Shown here one piece after another: positions 13,794 to 20,778 of a stretch of DNA of 29,957 nt. The position numbers and the translations under genes are program-made. The notes below the pieces were generated by a model. That model did not search any database. It was not told the origin of the DNA and worked only from the letters and a program-made list of their open reading frames with translations. Every line of letters starts with the position of its first letter. Positions within the stretch are counted from its first letter, which is position 1. The DNA comes from DASUPK01 sp035265665 (GTDB taxonomy: Bacteria > Actinomycetota > Thermoleophilia > Solirubrobacterales > 70-9), in assembly GCA_035265665.1 (NCBI GenBank), contig DATFOK010000071.1:1-29957 (forward strand), in the 5' to 3' direction.

Positions 13794-15359
13794 ATGAGGA
13801 AGCTCGCACTCTTCGCCGCGCTCACCGCGCTGGCGATCGCGGTGCCGCTGAGTTTTGGCTCCTCGCACCGAGAGGCGCCCCTGACCTCGATCGACCCGAC
13901 GGGAGATGACACCGACACCTACGCCTTCACGGCGCAGGACGCTCCCGGCGCATTGACGATCGTCGGTAACTGGGTGCCGTTCGAGGATCCGGCCGGCGGG
14001 CCGAACTTCTACAAGTTCGACGACAACGCCCACTACTACCTGAACGTCGACAACACCGGTGACGGCGTCGCCGACGTCCGGTACCTGTTCGACTTCGACA
14101 CGAAGGTCAGGAACCCGAACTCGTTCCTGTACACGAACGGGCAGCCGGTCGATTCGGTCGACAGCCCGAACCAGAACGTCGTTCAGACCTACTCGGTGAC
14201 CCGGGTGGCCAAGGGCCACTCCCAGGTCATCGCTCGGAATGTTCCGACTCCCCCGAGCAACGTCGGGCCGAAGACCATTCCGAACTACGACCAGGTGCAG
14301 GCGGGCGCGATCGAGGATCTGCCCGGCGGCGGCAAGGTGTTCGCCGGCCAGCGCGAGGACCCGTTCTTCGCGGCGCTGGGACGGATCTTCGACACGGTCA
14401 ATCTGACCGGCGCCGGCCTGGGCAACCAGGGCGGCGGGGTCGACGATCTCGCCGGCTATGGGGTCCAGTCGATCGTGCTCCAGATTCCGGAGTCCGACGT
14501 CACCCGTGACGGCAAGCCAGTGGCCGACGACAAGGCGGCCAACGCGGTGGTCGGCGTCTGGGCGTCCACCGAGCGTCAGGCGATCTCGGTGAAGGGCCGC
14601 GGCAAGGGCCCGTACACCCAGATCTCGCGCCTCGGCAACCCCCTGGTCAACGAGGTGATCATCCCTCTGGGCCAGAAGGACAGGTTCAACCGGACGCAGC
14701 CCAAGGACGACGCGACCAACTACGGCAAGTACGTACTCGAGCCGGAGCTGGCCGCGGTGCTCAACACGCTCTTCCCGGGACAGGTGAACGCCCCCGAGAA
14801 GACCCGCACGGACATCGTCCAGGCGGTGCTGCAGGGCGTTCCCGGTCTCAACGCCTTCCCGGGCGCAGCTGGGAAGAACGCGACCGACACGCTCAAGATC
14901 AACCTGGGGACTCCCCCGACCGCGTCACCACAGCGCCTCGGCGTGCTCGCCGGTGACAACGCCGGTTACCCGAACGGGCGGCGTCTCACCGACGACGTGG
15001 TCGACATCGACCTCCAGGTGGTCGCCGGTGCTCTGAAGGGGAACATGGTTCCGCTGGGGGACGGCGTCAATCAGAACGACGTCCAGTTCCTGAGCGAGTT
15101 CCCCTACGTCGCGCCGCCCAAGCCCGGCGCGAACCCGGACGCCGCGTTTGGCTCGCAGCTCAAGGCCATCGCGAACGCGGACGGGACCTCCACGCCGGCG
15201 TCGTACTCCGCCACGGGCGGCAGCGGCGGCGGTGGCGATAACGGCGGGCCAGACGCGCTCATCTGGGCCCTGATCGGGGCGGGCGCGCTCGCCCTGGCTG
15301 GACTCGGGTACCGCGCGACCCGCGGTCGAGGCAAGAGCAAGGGGATTGCCACGACCTGA
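13794..15359 (+). CDS. DUF4331 family exported protein
   Basis: 521 aa. A signal peptide (MRKLALFAALTALAIAVPLS) is followed directly by SSHREAP at residues 23-29, the hallmark start of mature DUF4331 proteins, then TSIDPTGDDTDTYAF and the beta-rich DUF4331 body (FYKFDDNAHYYLNVDNTGDG, RYLFDFDT). Near the C-terminus a Gly-rich linker leads to one transmembrane helix (ALIWALIGAGALALAGLGY) and a basic RGRGKSKG end, so the domain is displayed outside and anchored by its C-terminus. The molecular role of DUF4331 is not established. Very strong Shine-Dalgarno and low content of rare codons suggest high expression. Followed by a TPR gene after a stable hairpin. Confidence 0.9.
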   Translation: MRKLALFAALTALAIAVPLSFGSSHREAPLTSIDPTGDDTDTYAFTAQDAPGALTIVGNWVPFEDPAGGPNFYKFDDNAHYYLNVDNTGDGVADVRYLFDFDTKVRNPNSFLYTNGQPVDSVDSPNQNVVQTYSVTRVAKGHSQVIARNVPTPPSNVGPKTIPNYDQVQAGAIEDLPGGGKVFAGQREDPFFAALGRIFDTVNLTGAGLGNQGGGVDDLAGYGVQSIVLQIPESDVTRDGKPVADDKAANAVVGVWASTERQAISVKGRGKGPYTQISRLGNPLVNEVIIPLGQKDRFNRTQPKDDATNYGKYVLEPELAAVLNTLFPGQVNAPEKTRTDIVQAVLQGVPGLNAFPGAAGKNATDTLKINLGTPPTASPQRLGVLAGDNAGYPNGRRLTDDVVDIDLQVVAGALKGNMVPLGDGVNQNDVQFLSEFPYVAPPKPGANPDAAFGSQLKAIANADGTSTPASYSATGGSGGGGDNGGPDALIWALIGAGALALAGLGYRATRGRGKSKGIATT

Positions 15360-15373
15360 GCCAAATGTCCCGC

Positions 15374-15406
15374 GAGGGGGCCGCCGCGGGAAGCGGCGGC
15401 CCCCTC
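15374..15406 (+). terminator. Very stable intergenic hairpin between DUF4331 and TPR genes
   Basis: A perfect 14-bp GC-rich inverted repeat: arms at 15374-15387 (GAGGGGGCCGCCGC) and 15393-15406, loop GGGAA. No T tract follows, and a good Shine-Dalgarno (GAGAGGAG) for the next gene is 10-20 nt downstream. More likely an mRNA-stabilising or attenuating structure within an operon than a full terminator. Confidence 0.6.
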
Positions 15407-15431
15407 GTCCGGGTTCAAGAGAGGAGATCAA

Positions 15432-16757
15432 ATGGACTTCGTCAGAGATCACATCGCGGTCAAGCTGCTCGCCGCCGGGCTGGCCTTTCTCGCGACCTTC
15501 GCGGCGGTGCGCGCCATCGACGGCGGAGCACCCTCCCTCGGCGTCGACGCTGGCTCGAGCGACCTGAGCGCCGGGTTGCTGCCCTCGGCGACCACCGCGC
15601 AGAGGGTCGACTCGCTCGAGGCTCAGGTCCGCCAGTCACCCTCCGACCCGCGGGGATACGTCGACCTCGGCCACGCTTACCTGGCCCGGTTCGGCGAGAC
15701 CGAGGATCCGGCCTTCTATCCAAAGGCCGAGGGTGCCTTCGACACAGCGCTGAACCTCGACCCCAACGATTCATCGGGCCTGGCCGGCATGGCCCAGCTG
15801 GAGCTCTCGCGTCACCAGTTTCCGCACGGCCTCGCTCTCGCAAAGCGCGCCAGGCGCCTCAACCCCTCGACGGTCGAGTACGACGGCTTGATCATCGACG
15901 CCCAGGTCGAGCTGGGTCGGTATGGAGCCGCGGCCCGAACTCTCCAGCACTACGTCAGCCGGCGACCCGAGCTTGGTTCCTATGCACGTGTCTCCTACTT
16001 CAGGGAGCTGCACGGAGACCCGGGCGGGGCGGCGAGGGCCATGGAGCTCGCCGCGTCCGCAGCTGGTGACCGCTCGGCCGACTCCGCCTTCGCGACCACA
16101 TTGCTCGGCAAGCTTCGTGCAGATCAGGGTGACTACGCCGCCGGGGAGGGGGCCTACCGCCAGGTGCTGATGCTCGACCCGGGTTACCCAGACGCGATGC
16201 TCGGCCTCGCGGCAATCGAGGCGGGGAGGGGACAGACCGAAGCCGCGCTCGCGCGTTACCGCGCGGTGCAGCGGAGCATCGCCGCCCCCGATCACGCGAT
16301 CCTGCTCGGAGAGGCCGAGGAAGCTGCCGGCCACGGAGCGGCCGCGACGAGGGCGTACCAGGAGGCTCGAGCGGCATTCGACGCCGAGGCGGCGGTGGGA
16401 GCAAACACCTCCACGGACAGAGCCCTGTTCGAGGCCGATCACGGCAACTCGTCACGGGCCGTCGAGCTCGGCCGGCGAGCCTGGCACTACACCCCGAGCG
16501 TTCGCGCCGCCGACGCGTACGCGTGGGCGCTGAGCGCGGTGGGCGAGCACCGGGCGGCACTGCGCTACTCCGGCCTCGCGATGCGGCTCGGATCTCGCGA
16601 TCCCCATTTCCTCTACCACGCGGGCATGGTCGCCTTCCGCGCGGGCCAACCAGGGCGCGCGCGCCCCTTCCTGTCGCGGCTGGTGAAGCAGAGCCCGCGG
16701 TTCAGCCCGCTCTACGGACCGCAAGCGCAAAGGACGCTGAAGGCGCTGGGCAACTGA
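15432..16757 (+). CDS. Membrane-anchored TPR-repeat protein
   Basis: 441 aa. One N-terminal transmembrane helix (about residues 8-27, AVKLLAAGLAFLATFAAVRA), then repeated TPR-like helix pairs from about 60 to the end: for example DPRGYVDLGHAYLARFGE, FDTALNLDPNDSSGLAGMAQ, AEGAYRQVLMLDPGYPDAML cut here at AYRQVLMLDPGYPDAMLGLA, and a last set ending near HFLYHAGMVAFRAGQPGRAR. TPR arrays bind proteins; no enzymatic domain is seen. The start ATG 15432 follows GAGAGGAG at a good distance. Sits 72 nt after the DUF4331 gene on the same strand, so the two are probably one transcription unit, suggesting a surface complex. Confidence 0.82.
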   Translation: MDFVRDHIAVKLLAAGLAFLATFAAVRAIDGGAPSLGVDAGSSDLSAGLLPSATTAQRVDSLEAQVRQSPSDPRGYVDLGHAYLARFGETEDPAFYPKAEGAFDTALNLDPNDSSGLAGMAQLELSRHQFPHGLALAKRARRLNPSTVEYDGLIIDAQVELGRYGAAARTLQHYVSRRPELGSYARVSYFRELHGDPGGAARAMELAASAAGDRSADSAFATTLLGKLRADQGDYAAGEGAYRQVLMLDPGYPDAMLGLAAIEAGRGQTEAALARYRAVQRSIAAPDHAILLGEAEEAAGHGAAATRAYQEARAAFDAEAAVGANTSTDRALFEADHGNSSRAVELGRRAWHYTPSVRAADAYAWALSAVGEHRAALRYSGLAMRLGSRDPHFLYHAGMVAFRAGQPGRARPFLSRLVKQSPRFSPLYGPQAQRTLKALGN

Positions 16758-16787
16758 TCCGGCCAGCGATCGCGTGCGCATTCGTGG

Positions 16788-17276
16788 GTGAGGGATCTCG
16801 TTCCGCTCTTGACCGTCCAATCGACACGCCCCACCGCAGCGTTTGAGAACGCGGATTCCGTCATGCGGACTCTGCGCCAACGCGGCCTGCGGATCTCGAC
16901 TGCCCGCCGCATGATCGTCCACTACCTCTTTGACGCTGATTCCCCCGTCTCCGCCCAGCAGATCGCCACGGGCCTCGGCCGGACACCGCTGGATCTCGCC
17001 TCCGTCTACCGCAACCTCGACACGCTGGAGGAGCACGGCGTGGTCCGCCACTTCCATGCAGGACACGGCGCCGGCCGCTACGTGCTTGTGTCTGGCGGCG
17101 AGCCCGAGTACCTGGCCTGTGACCGCTGCGGGGCGATCAGGGAGATCGACCGCCGCGAGCTGGAGCCGCTTCGCCAGGCGGTCCGCAAACGCTTCGGCTA
17201 CGCAGTCGGCTTCACTCACTTCCCGATGATGGGGCTCTGCCCGCGCTGCGCGGACCGCATCGGACCGGCCACCTAG
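16788..17276 (+). CDS. Fur-family transcriptional regulator
   Basis: 162 aa. Winged-helix domain residues about 28-88 (RGLRISTARRMIVHYLF, then ASVYRNLDTLEEHGVV), followed by the dimerisation domain. Two CxxC pairs, C111/C114 (CDRCG) and C151/C154 (CPRC), form the structural zinc site of the family. The usual His-rich sensing motif before the first CxxC (HHxH) is replaced by GEPEYLAC, though HFHAGHGAGRY and FTHF keep several His. Metal and target genes are therefore unclear: Fur, Zur and PerR cannot be told apart. Start uncertain: GTG 16788 is the longest; TTG 16809 is possible, while ATG 16863 would drop the AFENADSV segment that I recall in relatives. Lies 30 nt after the TPR gene. Confidence 0.85.
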   Translation: MRDLVPLLTVQSTRPTAAFENADSVMRTLRQRGLRISTARRMIVHYLFDADSPVSAQQIATGLGRTPLDLASVYRNLDTLEEHGVVRHFHAGHGAGRYVLVSGGEPEYLACDRCGAIREIDRRELEPLRQAVRKRFGYAVGFTHFPMMGLCPRCADRIGPAT

Positions 17277-17304
17277 CTCGCGGCAGCCACGGAGATCCGG
17301 TCGC

Positions 17305-17310
17305 TACGGT
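17305..17310 (+). promoter_or_regulatory. -10 box of AKR-like gene, leaderless
   Basis: TACGGT followed by 6 nt and GTG 17317, no Shine-Dalgarno sequence. Confidence 0.5.
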
Positions 17311-17316
17311 TGGCGC

Positions 17317-18462
17317 GTGGGCGCACCCGGGACCAAGGCCATCGGAAGCTGGAGCGGGGGGCGCTATCTGCGTTTCGGCGAGGCGATCGAGGAGGCCAGG
17401 CTCCAGGGCCTCCTCCGTCCGGGCCGGGGCATCGACACGGTGCTCACCGCCGACGCCTACGGTCAAGGCGAGGCCGACTCGCTGCTCGGGTGGGCGCTGG
17501 GGGGCATCCCTCGCGATGCCTATTCCCTGGTCGGAGCGGTCGGCCACGACTTCTACGAGGGGGAGCGTGAAGGGCCGAGGGGATTTCCGCGCTTCACGGA
17601 TCCCTCTCTCAGGCGCCCCGATGGATACGCCGCCTATCTAAGAATGGCCGCCGAGCGCAGCCTCGAGCGGCTAGGCCAGGACCGCTTCGATCTCCTACTG
17701 CTCCACAACCCGGACCGAACGGGGTACGAGAGCGAGGCGGTCTGGGACGGGATGTCGGCCCTCCGGGACACCGGCCTTGCCGACGCGATCGGCGTCGCTC
17801 CCGGCCCGGCCAACGGCTTCACGCTCGACCTGGTCCGCTGCTTTGAGCGCTTCGGCGATCGCATCGACTGGGGGATGATCATCCTCAATCCGCTCGAGCC
17901 CTGGCCCGGGGAACTCTGCCTCGACGCCGCCGCGCGTCACGGCGTCCGCGTGATCACGCGGGTGGTCGACTACGGCGGGCTCTTCTGGGACGACGTCACG
18001 CCGGAGACCGAGCTGCCCCCCGGCGACCACCGCTCCTTCAGGCCGGAGGGGTGGATCGCGGGGGGCCGCGCCAAGCTAGAGCGGCTGCGGCCGATCGCGG
18101 AACGCGCCGGCCTCACCCCGATGCAGCTCGCGTGCCACTGGAACCTCGCCCACCCAGCGGTCGCGTGCGTCGTGCCCACCCTCATCCAGGAGCTGGGGGA
18201 GGGGGCGCGGCCGATCGAGGACAAGCGGGCGGAGCTGGCGAGCCTTCCGGCCGAGCAGCGCCTCAGCGAGCGCGAGGTCGAGGAGATCCGCGCGATCGGG
18301 GACAACACCGGCTGTATGGCGCTCAAGGGCGCGACGCCCGATCACTCAGGGGAGGAGCGGCCCGACCGCTGGCCGGTGAGCGCCGAGCTCGCGGAGGCAG
18401 CGGGGCGCTGGGAGATCGACCCCGAGCGGGATCTCCGGCAGGCTGCAGCCGCCGCCCGCTAA
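17317..18462 (+). CDS. Aldo/keto reductase-like protein with altered active site
   Basis: 381 aa. The AKR TIM-barrel is recognisable: TADAYGQGEADSLLGWAL at residues 44-61, RFDLLLLHNPD around His130, then GVRVITRVVDYGGL and LTPMQLACHWNLAHPAVACV near the cofactor end. In the catalytic tetrad (Asp, Tyr, Lys, His) Tyr48 and His130 are kept, but the aligned Asp position is Leu43 (VLTADAY instead of IDTADAY) and the Lys position is Ala74 (LVGAVG instead of a TKVG-type motif). Loss of two of four catalytic residues suggests a changed reaction or a non-catalytic role. The C-terminus is extended past the barrel. GTG start set by TACGGT at 6 nt. Its TAA stop is part of a possible promoter for the next gene. 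Confidence 0.82.
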   Translation: MGAPGTKAIGSWSGGRYLRFGEAIEEARLQGLLRPGRGIDTVLTADAYGQGEADSLLGWALGGIPRDAYSLVGAVGHDFYEGEREGPRGFPRFTDPSLRRPDGYAAYLRMAAERSLERLGQDRFDLLLLHNPDRTGYESEAVWDGMSALRDTGLADAIGVAPGPANGFTLDLVRCFERFGDRIDWGMIILNPLEPWPGELCLDAAARHGVRVITRVVDYGGLFWDDVTPETELPPGDHRSFRPEGWIAGGRAKLERLRPIAERAGLTPMQLACHWNLAHPAVACVVPTLIQELGEGARPIEDKRAELASLPAEQRLSEREVEEIRAIGDNTGCMALKGATPDHSGEERPDRWPVSAELAEAAGRWEIDPERDLRQAAAAAR

Positions 18463-18465
18463 CCT
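18460..18465 (+). promoter_or_regulatory. Possible -10 box overlapping AKR stop codon
   Basis: TAACCT, of which TAA is the stop codon of the upstream gene. Transcription would start near 18472 and leave about 30 nt of leader with a modest CAGGGA Shine-Dalgarno before ATG 18502. Confidence 0.35.
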
Positions 18466-18501
18466 CGGTCGAGTCCCTTCACCGCGGGCCAGGGACCGGC
18501 T

Positions 18502-18948
18502 ATGACCGCAGTGCTTTCAGCGATCAGGAGAGTGCTTCTCGGCACGGGTTCGACCGCGTTCACGCTGGTCGGTGCCCTGCTACTCGGCTTCGGCGTGCCG
18601 CTCTTCTGGATCTTCGTGGCCTCCCAGTTCTACGACAAGACCGGTGCCGTCAACGGCCCGGTGGCGGCCTTCATCGGCACCGGGATCCTCGTCTCCTACT
18701 ACGGGCTGCTCCTGATCGCATCGTGGGTTCGCGCGCGCCTGCTGCGCCGGCACGCAGGGCAACCGCAGCGGCTCACGGGGCGCGACCCCTGGAACCGCAG
18801 CATGCGGGACACCCCCTACAAGCCGGGCGATCACCGCAGCGACCCGGTGGAGAGGCTGTTCGTCGCCACGGCGATCGTCTCGCTGATCGGCTTCCTCGTC
18901 TGGTTCGCCTTCTTCGCCGGGGCGCCGTTCCCGAGCAGCCCTGGCTGA
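18502..18948 (+). CDS. Three-helix membrane protein, paralog A of a local pair
   Basis: 148 aa, no known family recognised. Three transmembrane segments: about 19-42, 53-76 and 117-140. Between helices 2 and 3 is a basic cytoplasmic-type loop carrying WNRSMRD (97-103) and SDPVERLFVA (113-122); the C-terminus reads FFAGAPFPSSPG. The same motifs in the same order occur in the protein at 19600-20052 (WNRSFRD, SDPIERIFVA, FFAGSPLPSQP), with GVPL..W..ASQ and TGILVSY also shared, so the two are paralogs. The ATG has a weak CAGGGA ribosome site. The coding end overlaps the proposed start of the methyltransferase gene by 8 bp, indicating coupling. Confidence 0.78.
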   Translation: MTAVLSAIRRVLLGTGSTAFTLVGALLLGFGVPLFWIFVASQFYDKTGAVNGPVAAFIGTGILVSYYGLLLIASWVRARLLRRHAGQPQRLTGRDPWNRSMRDTPYKPGDHRSDPVERLFVATAIVSLIGFLVWFAFFAGAPFPSSPG

Positions 18949-19570
18949 GGCGGACCAATTCGGCTGGGAGCTCGTCCCGGCGACGGTTGAGCTGCCGGGC
19001 GGCCCGCTCCGGTTGTTCCAGCCAATCGACGGTGCCGAGATCCCCGATGACGGGCCTGTCGAGTGGGCGCCTCTCGCTCCCTACTGGTCCATCCTCTGGC
19101 GCAGCGGCGTCGCTCTGGCCCGCGAGCTCTCAAGCCGTCCCCTGGCGGGCCTGCGGGTGGTCGAGCTCGGCTGCGGCCTCGGCGTGCCGAGCCTCGCCGC
19201 CGCACGCGGCGGGGCTGCGGTGCTGGCCACTGACTCCGACGCGGAGGCGCTCGACCTGGTCGAGCGCAACGCGCGAGAGAACGGGCTCGAGGTCGAAACC
19301 GTGCCGGTCGATTGGGCCGACCCCGACGAACTGATCGAGCGGGCCCCCTTCGACCTCGTCATCGCCGCCGACGTTCTCTACGAGCGTCCGAGCGTCGCCC
19401 AGTTGCTCGAGTTCCTGCCCAGCCTCGCGCGCGAGGCGTTGATCGCCGATCCGGGACGACCCGCGGCCGAGGCCTTCTTCGAGCCGGTGGCGCGGCGCTG
19501 GTCCGTCGAGACCAGCGTGCACGACGTCATCAGAATCCACCGGCTGCGCCGCTTGCATTCGAATACATAG
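18941..19570 (+). CDS. Class I SAM-dependent methyltransferase, probable CTG start
   Basis: 209 aa if started at CTG 18941. The Rossmann methyltransferase core is clear: VVELGCGLGVPSLAAA (motif I, SAM binding), VLATDSDAEAL with the acidic ribose-binding residue, and FDLVIAADVLYE (motif IV), typical of the METTL21/nicotinamide N-methyltransferase-like protein group. Residues FGWELVPATVELPGGPL, which I recall at the start of relatives, are encoded upstream of the first ordinary start codon (TTG 19013), and no ATG, GTG or TTG exists in this frame back to a stop near 18880. CTG 18941, overlapping the end of the upstream gene, is the best remaining start. A shorter protein from TTG 19013 (185 aa) is the alternative. 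Its stop lies inside a palindrome (19555-19584). Substrate unknown. Confidence 0.75.
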   Translation: MAEADQFGWELVPATVELPGGPLRLFQPIDGAEIPDDGPVEWAPLAPYWSILWRSGVALARELSSRPLAGLRVVELGCGLGVPSLAAARGGAAVLATDSDAEALDLVERNARENGLEVETVPVDWADPDELIERAPFDLVIAADVLYERPSVAQLLEFLPSLAREALIADPGRPAAEAFFEPVARRWSVETSVHDVIRIHRLRRLHSNT

Positions 19571-19584
19571 CTGTATTTGAATGC
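19555..19584. promoter_or_regulatory. 30-bp palindrome, probable TetR operator
   Basis: GCATTCGAATACA (19555-19567), 4-nt centre TAGC, TGTATTTGAATGC (19572-19584): 13-bp arms with one mismatch. It ends 2 bp before the TACTGT -10 box (19587-19592) of the following membrane-protein/TetR operon and so covers the -35 and spacer region. It also overlaps the stop codon of the methyltransferase gene. Its AT-rich composition stands out. The position fits autorepression by the TetR protein encoded at 20055. Confidence 0.7.
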
Positions 19585-19586
19585 GG

Positions 19587-19592
19587 TACTGT
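19587..19592 (+). promoter_or_regulatory. -10 box of paralog B / TetR operon, leaderless
   Basis: TACTGT followed by exactly 7 nt and ATG 19600. Supports the start used for the membrane protein. Confidence 0.6.
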
Positions 19593-19599
19593 ATGCGAC

Positions 19600-20052
19600 A
19601 TGAGGAGTGCTCGCGAGAGGCCAAGCCGCGCCATGCGGGGCCTCGCCCGCGGAACGGGGTCGCTCACCGGTCTAGCCGCGGCGATTGTGGTCGCGCTTGG
19701 GGTTCCACTGGCCTGGGTCTGGATCGCATCACAGCTCGCGGGGACCAGGCGTGAGCTGACTCCCTCCCTTGCCATCCTGATCACGACCGGGATCCTGGTC
19801 AGCTATTGGCTCGCATTGCTGGTCGGATCGCGTCTGCGGAGGCGCTGGGTGGGCGAGACGGAGGAGCGCGCCAGGCAACGGCGCATGTCCTGGAACCGGA
19901 GTTTCCGCGACGAGCCGTTGAGCGCGGCCAACCGGGACAGCGATCCGATCGAGCGCATCTTCGTCGCCGTGGCGGTCCTCGGAGTCATTGCGTTCGAGAT
20001 CTGGTTCTTCTTCTTCGCGGGCTCGCCTCTTCCGAGTCAACCGGCGTTCTGA
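19600..20052 (+). CDS. Three-helix membrane protein, paralog B
   Basis: 150 aa, no known family recognised. Three transmembrane segments (about 23-46, 55-78, 118-141) and the same signature as the protein at 18502-18948: GVPLAWVWIASQ, TGILVSYW, WNRSFRD (98-104), SDPIERIFVA (114-123) and the C-terminal FFAGSPLPSQP. The N-terminal 15 residues are Arg-rich and absent from paralog A. Start ATG 19600 lies 7 nt after TACTGT. A TetR gene begins 2 nt after its stop, so the two form an operon, probably repressed through the palindrome at 19555-19584. Possible role: efflux accessory, stress sensor or envelope protein; nothing in the sequence decides this. Confidence 0.78.
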   Translation: MRSARERPSRAMRGLARGTGSLTGLAAAIVVALGVPLAWVWIASQLAGTRRELTPSLAILITTGILVSYWLALLVGSRLRRRWVGETEERARQRRMSWNRSFRDEPLSAANRDSDPIERIFVAVAVLGVIAFEIWFFFFAGSPLPSQPAF

Positions 20053-20054
20053 CG

Positions 20055-20720
20055 ATGTCTCCGGGTGGACAGGCGACGCTTCCGCGCGGCAGGGCGCCCA
20101 AGCGCCTCACCCGAAAGGAGAAGCAGGCGGAGACTCGCCGGCAGCTGCTCGACGCGGCCGAGCGGGTGTTCCTACGCCGAGGCCTGCAGGGCTCGAGTGT
20201 CGAGGAGATCGCCGCCGAGGCCGGTTTCACCCGCGGCGCCTTCTATTCCAACTTCAAGGGCAAGGACGAGCTCTTCGTCGAGCTACTTCAGGATCGGGTC
20301 TACCGGCGGTACGCGCAGATGGCCGAGGAGGCGGAGGAACAGCCGGGCACGCCGCGCGAGCGCCTGCGCTGGGGGATCGAGCGGGTGCGCGACGTACAGA
20401 AGGGCGAGGATGGGAGCTGGCTCTTCCGGCTCTGGCTCGAGTGCCTGACACAGGCCGCGCGGGACGAGGAGTTCAGGAAGTTGGCGGCCACGTTCTGGAG
20501 CGGCAATCGAGGCGTCCTCGCCGAGCAATCCCGGGCCGCGTTCAAGGAGGTGGGTCGCAAGCCCCCGCTACCGCCGAAGCAGATCGCCACGGCCATGATT
20601 GCCCTGGACGTCGGGTTGGCAGTCCAGCATCTCGTCGATCCCGACGAGGCGCCGCTCGATCTCTACGTGCCGCTGTTCGATCTTCTCTTCGGCAGCCTGG
20701 TCGATCCCGACACGAAGTAG
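20055..20720 (+). CDS. TetR/AcrR-family transcriptional regulator
   Basis: 221 aa. N-terminal HTH domain about residues 25-72: RRQLLDAAERVFLRRGLQGS, then SVEEIAAEAGFTRGAFYSNF and KGKDELFVELL, the canonical TetR DNA-binding motif (TRGAFYSNFKGKDEL). The all-helical ligand-binding domain follows, of normal length. The start ATG 20055 is 2 nt after the stop of the membrane-protein gene, so translation is probably coupled. Likely represses its own operon by binding the palindrome at 19555-19584; the inducer is unknown. A longer in-frame opening upstream runs through the membrane-protein gene and is a shadow. Confidence 0.93.
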   Translation: MSPGGQATLPRGRAPKRLTRKEKQAETRRQLLDAAERVFLRRGLQGSSVEEIAAEAGFTRGAFYSNFKGKDELFVELLQDRVYRRYAQMAEEAEEQPGTPRERLRWGIERVRDVQKGEDGSWLFRLWLECLTQAARDEEFRKLAATFWSGNRGVLAEQSRAAFKEVGRKPPLPPKQIATAMIALDVGLAVQHLVDPDEAPLDLYVPLFDLLFGSLVDPDTK

Positions 20721-20766
20721 CGACCGACTCCTGACAGCGTGCGGGGGAGGCGTCGGGACGCATCCC

Positions 20767-20772
20767 TAGCCT
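20767..20772 (+). promoter_or_regulatory. -10 box of radA, leaderless
   Basis: TAGCCT followed by 6 nt and ATG 20779, no Shine-Dalgarno sequence. Confidence 0.5.
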
Positions 20773-20778
20773 GGGCTC

